A DNA stretch of 14,001 bases from NCBI GenBank assembly GCA_035714225.1, contig DASTMK010000424.1:1-14001 (forward strand). The letters run 5' to 3'. Source of the DNA: CAADGY01 sp035714225 (GTDB lineage: Bacteria; Acidobacteriota; Terriglobia; Bryobacterales; Bryobacteraceae). Below, one piece after another: positions 8,001 to 12,964 of this stretch. Each line of letters begins with the position of its first letter. The first letter of the stretch is position 1. The position numbers and the translations under genes are program-made. The notes under the pieces were generated by a model, which did no database searches, was not told the DNA's origin, and saw only the letters and a program-made list of their open reading frames with translations.

Positions 8001-8132
8001 TTCGACGGGCACGGAAACGACGCGGGCTATATGACCCGGTGCGAAGCGTATCTCGACAGTAAAGGAATTCTGCGATGCTACAGCAGCCAACCCTCGAGCG
8101 AAAAAGCGATCCGCGCGGCAGCCACCCACTGA
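5025..8132 (+). CDS. Tandem acyl-CoA dehydratase activase fused to DUF2229/HgdB-like reductase domain
   Basis: This protein of 1035 residues (1040 if it starts at ATG 5010) belongs to the 2-hydroxyglutaryl-CoA dehydratase activator group. Residues about 1-300 are one BadF/BadG/BcrA/BcrD ASKHA ATPase domain (GLDIGAISIKLAALG; FELGGESSKYI; CAAGTG). Residues about 340-610 are a second (GIDIGSVSTNLVA; FEIGGQDSKYI; CAAGTG). Each keeps both cysteines that in HgdC bind the dimer-bridging [4Fe-4S] cluster: C156/C195 in repeat 1 and C473/C513 in repeat 2, with HgdC-like spacing. A C-x2-C-x3-C-x17-C cluster (632-657) follows. From about 700 a DUF2229/COG3580-like lobe carries C755 (PCYP), C792, C797 and C970 (FKCGPDSY). 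Known: such ATPases drive low-potential electron transfer to Fe-S dehydratases or reductases. The substrate is unknown. ATG 5025 is preferred because the family begins right at the GLDIG strand, but 5010 cannot be excluded. The frame is open back to 4788 without similarity. Confidence 0.85.
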   Translation: MGINIGLDIGAISIKLAALGKPEDRPIVDRLGQPGSSFRRIEDVCGNPAAISEYRRISGSPIQSAYDLLLDLYEFVPERLIEGIRVTGSGSRTIAKILGIYFENEFKAIARMFAAVHPEVRSIFELGGESSKYIRLEPGDDSGGCGILDYDRSGECAAGTGSFLDQQALRMGYSVEEVGDVVSCAGCGARIAGRCSVFAKSDMIHAQQKGYSPAEILRGLCDAVARNFKSSIVKSRAIAPPVALIGAVSQNAGIAGALREVFRLGESDLMVPQLYAWCGALGAAILEAEEPRKRSFRDIHKLNQHESVICRLDSKPLSMEKVVLLGDRVDKYQPPEGDGPIAAYLGIDIGSVSTNLVAIDESANVIHDIYLRTAGRPIEAVQKGLTELKELWGHRLVIEGVGTTGSGRELIAEFVGADVVNDEITAHKTGAIHISDTLGGEPVDTIFEIGGQDSKYISIENGVVVDFAMNEACAAGTGSFLEEQAEKLGISIKGEFARLALSSQAPTRLGERCTVFMERDVTGWLHNGETVPNLVAGLAYSIVLNYVNRVVRGRKIGDVIYFQGGTAYNDAVAAAFAKLLGKKITVPPYNGVMGAVGMALIARQWHRATRGFTRFRGYDLNNLEMSSRDFVCKACSNECDIKEFKIEGQKSYWGDKCSDRYRKVSSTGRKPVIEDLFAFREKLLEEITGAPLAPPKQLPRSDRICVGIPRTMPTYDQYPFWQHYFTAIGVDVVLSRQTDPKIAADGVEMALAQPCYPVQIAHGHVQSLLDLGVDYVLTPNILNAEAHEDTVCTSHMCPWNQTLPFVLQSAPRLEPHRHKFLTPTLHFQLGRQYVARTLAQMAQKLGVKRRVSDAAVDAAYTAQRQFQERILEAGAAAMAALDESGEPGILLIGRGYNIYDRNINCDIPRKLRHHYGANVIPLDFLVTGRERVQDLHPNMYWSSGQKILAASRLAAAHPNLHIIYITNFKCGPDSYIKYFARQTAGVPLLVLQFDGHGNDAGYMTRCEAYLDSKGILRCYSSQPSSEKAIRAAATH
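8061..8066 (+). promoter_or_regulatory. Ribosome binding site deciding the COG3581-like gene start
   Basis: AAAGGA lies eight bases before the ATG at 8075, inside the coding end of the upstream gene. It is one of the best-formed Shine-Dalgarno sequences in the window and supports a true start 58 bp upstream of the preceding stop, rather than a frameshifted continuation. Confidence 0.65.
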
Positions 8133-9379
8133 CCGGCAAGACGGTTTATATTCCGCCGATGGCCTACGGCAGCGCGCGCGCGTTCGCCGCAGGATTCCGC
8201 GCGCTGGGCGTGGACGCCAGGCTGACGCCGCCTTCCGACGAACGAACCAAAGAACTCGGCGGGCGCTATACATCGGGTGACGAGTGTTATCCGGCCAAAG
8301 TAACCGTGGGCGATTTTATGCGGGTGTTGGAGCAACCCTCCACCGATCAGGTCAAGACCGTGTTTTTTATGCCCACCGCGGACGGACCGTGCCGTTTTGG
8401 CCAATACGCGACCTATCTCCGGCGCATTCTCGACCTGAACGGATTCCCCAGTGCGCAGGTGCTCTCACCGACCAGCGCCAACGGATACGAAGGGCTGGGC
8501 AATCTCGCGCGGCCATTTTTCCGCACGGGTTGGCGTACACTCGTGGCGGGCGATATTCTGCAAAAACTGCTGCTCATCTATCGTCCTTACGAGACGCGGC
8601 GCGGGGAAACGGACGAGGTGTACCACGTGTGCCTCGACGATGTGTGCGGCACGGTGGAGCGAACCACGGTGGAGCCTTCCGTGCAACTGAAGGCGATTCG
8701 CGAAGCGCTTTTGCGATGCCGCGGCCGCTTTCATGCCATTTCAGCGCGCCGCGACCGGTCCGTCCCGCTCATCGGCGTGGTTGGTGAGATCTTTTGCAGG
8801 CTCAATACGTTTTCGAATGACGATCTCATCCGCCGCCTGGAGGAATATGGCGGTGAGGCGTGGCTCTCCGACATCGGCGAATGGATCTGGTATACGAACG
8901 CGGAGCAGTTCCGGCGCTTGAAGCTGCTCGGCAAACAGATTTCGACCGACGCCGCCAAAGCGTGGGTCCGCAGCAAGATACAACGGCACGACGAACATGT
9001 GCTGCTCGAGCCGTTCCGTGACGACTTTCGAGGATACGAAGAGCCGCCCGTTGAAGAGATTCTGGAGTATGCGCGGCCGTACCTGCCCTGCGACGGCGCG
9101 CTCGGAGAGATGGTGCTCAACGTCGGAAAAGCCATCTACCTTGCCAGGAAAGGCGCCGACGGCATCCTGGACATCAGCCCGTTCACGTGCATGAACGGCA
9201 TCGTCTGCGAAGCCATCTATCCCCGGTTGAGCCGCGACCTTGGCGGCATTCCGATCCGCACGTTCTATTTCGACGGGACACAAGCCGACCTGGATCGCGA
9301 TCTCGGGGTGTACCTGGAACTTGCACGTTCCTACAGCCGGAAAAAAAGTACCGCGCGCGTTTACCCCGACCGTCCCTGA
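8075..9379 (+). CDS. COG3581-like partner of the dehydratase activase system (HgdB-like lobe)
   Basis: This 434-residue protein matches the C-terminal part of single-chain activase-related proteins of about 1400 residues found in other bacteria; here that part is a separate gene. It looks like a divergent duplicate of the C-terminal lobe of the preceding protein: both have V-x-IP-x2-M near the start, a CYP motif (C71 here, C755 there), an FxC motif near the end (C372 here, C970 there) and then a GxP...FDG strand-turn. Further cysteines are C106 (GPCRFG) and C378. Such cysteines are candidate Fe-S ligands. The start ATG at 8075 overlaps the upstream gene by 58 bp in another frame and has a good AAAGGA site, so the two proteins are probably made in coupled amounts and form one complex. 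The catalytic role and substrate are unknown. It ends 28 bp before the convergent toxin gene. Confidence 0.82.
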   Translation: MLQQPTLERKSDPRGSHPLTGKTVYIPPMAYGSARAFAAGFRALGVDARLTPPSDERTKELGGRYTSGDECYPAKVTVGDFMRVLEQPSTDQVKTVFFMPTADGPCRFGQYATYLRRILDLNGFPSAQVLSPTSANGYEGLGNLARPFFRTGWRTLVAGDILQKLLLIYRPYETRRGETDEVYHVCLDDVCGTVERTTVEPSVQLKAIREALLRCRGRFHAISARRDRSVPLIGVVGEIFCRLNTFSNDDLIRRLEEYGGEAWLSDIGEWIWYTNAEQFRRLKLLGKQISTDAAKAWVRSKIQRHDEHVLLEPFRDDFRGYEEPPVEEILEYARPYLPCDGALGEMVLNVGKAIYLARKGADGILDISPFTCMNGIVCEAIYPRLSRDLGGIPIRTFYFDGTQADLDRDLGVYLELARSYSRKKSTARVYPDRP

Positions 9380-9407
9380 CCAATTCCGCGGTGCCGCTGT
9401 CGCCGGG

Positions 9408-9809
9408 TTACCAAATAGTGGTGAGTTGTGCCGCGCGAATTTTCGAATCCCGGCTGATGAGTGGAACACCCAAGGCCACAGCAGTGGCAGCGATGATGCG
9501 GTCGGGAAGGTCCGGCACAGATTCCCGGCTGACCGTGGATACAGCCTCGGCAACCTCGAGTGTCAACGGTTGCTCCACAAAGGTTGAGTTGCCCTCCCGA
9601 ATCGCAGAAATCAGTCTTGCCCGAGCTTCCGGATGTAGCTTACCCTTCTCAATCAGGTAGGTTAATTCCACCAGACAAATTGTTGGCACGAATACCTGGT
9701 AGGGAGGCTGCTGAGCGCCATCGATGGCCTGCCTGGCGCTGATCGATAGGCTCGGGTGGGCAGCAAGATACCAAACGGCGGCATGCGTATCGAGCACGAC
9801 GCTTGGCAT
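9408..9809 (-). CDS. vapC: PIN-domain toxin, VapC family
   Basis: This 133-residue PIN-domain ribonuclease has the four acidic residues that bind the catalytic Mg2+/Mn2+: D7 (VVLDTHAAVWYL), E48 (ICLVELTYLIEKG), D103 (DLPDRIIAATA) and D121 (LISRDSKI). Known VapC toxins cleave tRNA or rRNA and are blocked by a co-expressed antitoxin. The ATG at 9809 shares its A with the TGA stop of the upstream antitoxin (TGATG), the usual arrangement for translational coupling. A TTG codon directly before it would add one Met and is less likely. All active-site residues are present, so the toxin is probably functional. Its RNA target cannot be read from the sequence. Confidence 0.87.
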   Translation of the reverse strand: MPSVVLDTHAAVWYLAAHPSLSISARQAIDGAQQPPYQVFVPTICLVELTYLIEKGKLHPEARARLISAIREGNSTFVEQPLTLEVAEAVSTVSRESVPDLPDRIIAATAVALGVPLISRDSKIRAAQLTTIW

Positions 9810-10033
9810 CAAACGTCGTCCCGCAGGAAATTCTTCCAGGCCTCATGCCGTACTTCATCGATCTCCGCCGCAGACGGACCTGGCCCTAGATCTTTCCAAA
9901 GCCCGTATAAGTTACGAACAGGCTTCTCGACTCCGTTCGGCTCTTGGAGCGATTCGGCGTATCGCAGCACCGCCTCCTTTTTGTTTGGGGGCAAGGCGCG
10001 TACCGCTTGCACAATCGACTCTTCGACCGTCAT
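9809..10033 (-). CDS. Antitoxin of the VapC pair, DUF2281-like
   Basis: This 74-residue protein starts with MTVEESIVQAVRALPPNKKE and has the LPP-x4-E-x-VL pattern of DUF2281-type antitoxins. A C-terminal tail (GLWKDLGPGPSAAEIDEVRHEAW) is typical of partners of PIN toxins and is likely the toxin-binding part. The frame is open upstream to 10117, but residues before Met 10033 are low-complexity and unlike the family, so the shorter start is chosen. CAGG lies about eight bases upstream as a weak ribosome site. GATAAT on the minus strand (10057-10052) is a possible -10 box. Such antitoxins usually repress their own operon, but no clear operator repeat is seen. Confidence 0.75.
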   Translation of the reverse strand: MTVEESIVQAVRALPPNKKEAVLRYAESLQEPNGVEKPVRNLYGLWKDLGPGPSAAEIDEVRHEAWKNFLRDDV

Positions 10034-10094
10034 ATCGAACCTGTATCTACTATTATCAGCCCCACGGCCTCCAAGAGGAAGCTCAGGGGGCGGT

Positions 10095-10277
10095 GTGACC
10101 TCGTCGCTGGGCCGCATCAGTTTCTACGCCGACGGGCGGTTCGTGGCTGAACCAAAAGCCAGCCGTGAGAAGCCGGGACAGGATATTTTGAGTAAGCTGG
10201 AAAGCTACAGCCTCGATTTCCGCAAGATGCGCTTCTCGGCCGAAGCCTCAAATCGTCAGACGCCGTCTGGCCGGTAG
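10095..10277 (+). other. Doubtful 60-codon reading frame between antitoxin and infA
   Basis: From a GTG at 10095 to the TAG at 10275-10277 there is a 60-residue frame beginning VTSSLGRISFYADGRFVAEP and ending RMFSAEA-like then NRQTPSGR (seen as FRKMRFSAEASNRQ). AGGGGG (10085-10090) could serve as a ribosome site. The composition is protein-like and soluble, with no membrane segment or recognised motif. It could be a small gene, or the tail of a decayed gene whose front was lost when the toxin-antitoxin pair arrived. The rest of 10034-10336 shows nothing else I can support. Confidence 0.25.
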
Positions 10278-10336
10278 GACCGGGTTGGGCCTGGCATGTG
10301 CTGGCATTGGGCAATTTAGCTTTGGAAGGCTCGCGT

Positions 10337-10342
10337 TATAAT
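10337..10342 (+). promoter_or_regulatory. Promoter -10 box (TATAAT) of infA
   Basis: A perfect TATAAT sits 33 bases before the infA start. The region 16-18 bases upstream (around 10313-10320) has only a poor -35 (TTTAGC or ATTTAG). Transcription would start near 10349 and give a leader of about 27 bases. It probably also serves the epimerase gene 22 bp after infA. Confidence 0.6.
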
Positions 10343-10375
10343 CGGGGAAGGGTTAAATAGGCCCTAAGGGGGACA

Positions 10376-10594
10376 ATGAGCAAAGAAGACAGTATTGAAG
10401 TGACAGGAACTGTAGTGGAAAAGTTTCCGAGCGGACTCTTCAGCGTGCAACTGGACCAGGAGCGTACCGTGCTGGCGCACTTGGCGGGCAAGCTGCGCCG
10501 CAATCGTATCAGGGTACTGGCGGGTGACCGCGTAACGATGGAACTCTCTCCGTACGACTTGACCAAGGGTCGAATCACCTACCGGCACAAATAG
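10376..10594 (+). CDS. infA: Translation initiation factor IF-1
   Basis: This 72-residue single-domain OB-fold (S1-like) protein binds the 30S A site during initiation. It has the family's usual length and landmarks: an acidic N-terminus (MSKEDSIEVTGTVVEK), VLAHLAGKLRRNRI and the C-terminal block GDRVTMELSPYDLTKGRI. The middle (PSGLFSVQLDQERT) departs from the common PNAMFRVELDNGH version, so it may be a second paralogue. AAGGGGG (10366-10372) just before the ATG is a strong ribosome site, and a consensus TATAAT lies upstream. It is not in a ribosomal-protein cluster; the next gene is a sugar epimerase. Its identity is firm; whether it is the organism's only IF-1 cannot be told here. Confidence 0.95.
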   Translation: MSKEDSIEVTGTVVEKFPSGLFSVQLDQERTVLAHLAGKLRRNRIRVLAGDRVTMELSPYDLTKGRITYRHK

Positions 10595-10616
10595 AACCTT
10601 CCTTTTCCTCCCGCGC

Positions 10617-11732
10617 GTGCCGAAAATCCTCATCGTATTCGGGACGAGACCCGAGGCGATCAAACTCGCTCCGGTCGTAAAAGAGCTTCGTTCCCGCTCC
10701 AGCCATTTTGATGTTCAGGTTTGCATAACGGCGCAGCATCGTGAGCTGTTGGACCAGGTGCTCGAGGTCTTCTCGATAGAGCCCGAGTTCGACCTCGACC
10801 TGATGCTTGCCGGGCAAACCCTGTTTCAGTCGACCTCGCGCGTGGTGGCCGGGCTCGAATCCGTTCTCCACCAGGCGCGCCCGGACATGGTCCTGGTACA
10901 AGGCGACACGACGACGACAATGTGCGGCGCACTGGCGGCGTTTTACGCTCGCGTGCCCGTGGGACACGTGGAGGCCGGGCTCCGAACGGGAACTCCGGGC
11001 ATTCCTTTTCCCGAAGAGATGAACCGTGTCCTCACCAGCCGACTGGCATCGCTTCACTTCGCGGCTACGGAGTGGGCGGCGGCAAATCTGCGCAAAGAAG
11101 GAGTTGCGCCCGAACGGATCGTGGTGACTGGCAATACCGGAATTGACGCGGTGCTGCACGTCCATGCCGGAATTGAATCGGGGCGGCTGGTTCCATGCCG
11201 GAATATTCCGGTTGATCCCGGCAGGAAGCTGATTCTGGTGACCGCGCACAGAAGGGAGAGCTTCGGAGAAGGCTTCGAGCAAATCTGCGCGGCCCTGATC
11301 GAGTTGTCGCGGCGCCCGGATGTGACCATCGTTTATCCGGTTCATCCCAATCCCAACGTGCAGGAACCGGTCAACCGGATTTTGGAGGGCGCCGAACGGA
11401 TTCTGTTGGTTGAGCCACTCGACTATGTCTCGTTCGTCGGCCTGATGCGGCGCGCCTATCTGCTGATCACGGACTCGGGCGGCGTGCAGGAAGAGGCGCC
11501 TTCTCTGGGAAAGCCGGTGCTGGTGATGCGTGCCTCCACGGAAAGGCCGGAGGCAGTGGAAGCAGGCACGGCACGCCTGGTAGGGACGGACGCGCGGGCG
11601 ATCGTTCGAGAGGCGTCGCGGCTGCTCGACGACCCGGAAGAGTACGCTTCCATGGCACGCGTTCACAACCCTTATGGAGACGGCCGGGCGAGCCGTCGTA
11701 TCGCGGACGCAATACTCTCATTCTTCAAGTGA
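10617..11732 (+). CDS. wecB: Non-hydrolysing UDP-N-acetylglucosamine 2-epimerase
   Basis: This 371-residue cytoplasmic enzyme interconverts UDP-GlcNAc and UDP-ManNAc for surface polysaccharide synthesis. It has a GT-B fold with the family landmarks FGTRPEAIKLAPV, QGDTTTT, HVEAGLRT, PEEMNR, TAHRRE, DSGGVQEEA and TERPEAVEAGT. Residues equivalent to the catalytic set of E. coli WecB are D97, E119, E133 and H211, so it should be active. The likely start is the GTG at 10617, which puts the first strand (PKILIVFGTRPE) at residue 2; no Shine-Dalgarno is seen. The gap to infA is 22 bp, so it is probably co-transcribed and perhaps dependent on ribosomes finishing infA. No other polysaccharide gene is visible nearby, so the final product (teichoic, capsular or ECA-like) is unknown. 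The name mnaA would be equally valid. Confidence 0.94.
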   Translation: MPKILIVFGTRPEAIKLAPVVKELRSRSSHFDVQVCITAQHRELLDQVLEVFSIEPEFDLDLMLAGQTLFQSTSRVVAGLESVLHQARPDMVLVQGDTTTTMCGALAAFYARVPVGHVEAGLRTGTPGIPFPEEMNRVLTSRLASLHFAATEWAAANLRKEGVAPERIVVTGNTGIDAVLHVHAGIESGRLVPCRNIPVDPGRKLILVTAHRRESFGEGFEQICAALIELSRRPDVTIVYPVHPNPNVQEPVNRILEGAERILLVEPLDYVSFVGLMRRAYLLITDSGGVQEEAPSLGKPVLVMRASTERPEAVEAGTARLVGTDARAIVREASRLLDDPEEYASMARVHNPYGDGRASRRIADAILSFFK

Positions 11733-11807
11733 AAACGCTTCCCGGCCTGTGTCCGCCAAGGCATTTCCGAGGCGGCCGGAACCCCGGAGAAGCCAGGGGA
11801 CAACCGC

Positions 11808-11813
11808 TATAAT
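11808..11813 (+). promoter_or_regulatory. Promoter -10 box (TATAAT) of the AAA+ gene
   Basis: A perfect TATAAT lies 25 bases before the ATG at 11839 in the 106-bp gap after wecB. The -35 position has only GC-rich sequence without a good match. Its flanks (CGC before, CAGG after) resemble those of the infA -10 box. Transcription would start near 11820, just before GAGGA (11823-11827), the likely ribosome site. Confidence 0.5.
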
Positions 11814-11838
11814 CAGGCCGGCGAGGAACACGGGCTTA

Positions 11839-12894
11839 ATGAGAAATTTTCGCGGCGGGTCGAAATCAAAAAAAGAGACGCCTGGCACTGTCTCAGGACT
11901 GAAGGCAGGGTTGCACAAGCGCATCGTGGGGCAGCCGGCAGCCCTGGAAGCAATCGTACCGCACATACAGATCCATCAAGCCGGCCTGTCACCGGAGGGA
12001 AGGCCCGCCGGCGTGTTCCTCCTGCTGGGGCCCACTGGCACGGGAAAGACGAAGACGGTGGAAGCGCTTGCCGAGGTGCTGCATGGGAGCGAGCGAAACC
12101 TGCTGCGAATCGATTGTGCCGAATTTCAACTGGATCACGAGGTGGCGAAGCTGATCGGTGCGCCTCCCGGATACCTGGGCCATCGTGAAACGCACCCGCT
12201 GTTGACGCAGGCGAAGCTGAATTCCGTCGTAAGCGAACGCAGTCCGCTTTCGATCGTGCTGTTCGACGAGATTGAGAAAGCCGCACCGTCGTTGACGCGC
12301 CTGCTGCTCGGCGTGCTGGACAAAGCTACGCTGCGGCTCGGCGACAACACGGCAGTGAACTTCGAGCGGAGCCTGATCTTCCTGACCAGCAACCTGGGCG
12401 CGAGAGACATGGCCAGGGAATTGAGCCCCGGGTTCGGGTTTGATGCAATGGCCGGTTCCCGTCCGGCGTTGAGCGGCAAGCTGGAAAACGTAGCGATGCG
12501 CGCGGTCCGGAAGCATTTTTCTCCCGAATTCGTGAATCGCCTCGATACAGTGGTCACGTATCAGCCGCTGGACGAAAAGTCCTTGTCGGAGATCCTCGAC
12601 CTCCAACTGGCGGGATTGCAGCAACACATTCATTCGCGGCGTGGCTGCGAAACGTTCTATTTGCACGTGGCGGCTTCCGGACGGAAATTTCTCCTGAATG
12701 CGGGTACCAGCCCGGAGTACGGCGCGCGGGAATTGAAACGCGCCATCCAACGCCATCTGATCACGCCCCTGGCCGAACTCATCGAGTTGGGAATTGAGCC
12801 CGGCGCGACAGTCATCGCAGATGCCCCCAAAAACAGCACGCGACTGCATTTCCGGATGCCGGCAATCCGGTTGGCTGCATTGGATGCGGCCTGA
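11839..12894 (+). CDS. Stand-alone ClpB/ClpA D2-like AAA+ ATPase
   Basis: This 351-residue protein has a single Clp/Hsp100-type AAA+ module. Motifs seen are an N-terminal RIVGQPAALEAIV entry, Walker A GPTGTGKT (64-71), the pore-loop-like GAPPGYLGH (Y112), Walker B IVLFDEIEKA (D143, E144), sensor-1 LTSNLGARDM, the FVNRLDTVVTYQPL arginine region and the sensor-2 block PEYGARELKRAIQRHLI in the small C-terminal domain. ClpB and ClpA have about 750-860 residues with an N-domain and a first AAA+ module; both are absent here. No zinc finger or ClpP-binding IGF/L-type loop is apparent, so it is neither ClpX nor an obvious protease partner. It is probably an unfoldase or remodelling ATPase of unknown target. 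The frame opens at 11674 inside wecB, but similarity and the TATAAT/GAGGA signals favour ATG 11839. Confidence 0.83.
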   Translation: MRNFRGGSKSKKETPGTVSGLKAGLHKRIVGQPAALEAIVPHIQIHQAGLSPEGRPAGVFLLLGPTGTGKTKTVEALAEVLHGSERNLLRIDCAEFQLDHEVAKLIGAPPGYLGHRETHPLLTQAKLNSVVSERSPLSIVLFDEIEKAAPSLTRLLLGVLDKATLRLGDNTAVNFERSLIFLTSNLGARDMARELSPGFGFDAMAGSRPALSGKLENVAMRAVRKHFSPEFVNRLDTVVTYQPLDEKSLSEILDLQLAGLQQHIHSRRGCETFYLHVAASGRKFLLNAGTSPEYGARELKRAIQRHLITPLAELIELGIEPGATVIADAPKNSTRLHFRMPAIRLAALDAA

Positions 12895-12947
12895 TTCCAG
12901 CGTCAGCACACATCGGCACAGGAACGAAGCCCGTTGGAGCGTTCTGC

Positions 12948-12953
12948 TACCAT
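12948..12953 (+). promoter_or_regulatory. Candidate -10 box of the permease gene (TACCAT)
   Basis: TACCAT ends 11 bases before the ATG at 12965, so the leader would be only about five bases and no Shine-Dalgarno sequence is present. The -35 region is not recognisable. The evidence is weak and rests on similarity to the other -10-like boxes in the window. Confidence 0.3.
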
Positions 12954-12964
12954 AGCGCTTGGCA

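Noticed and set aside
11674..11838. 55-codon N-terminal extension of the AAA+ protein
   Set aside because: It overlaps wecB and reads through the TATAAT box and ribosome site; no domain similarity.
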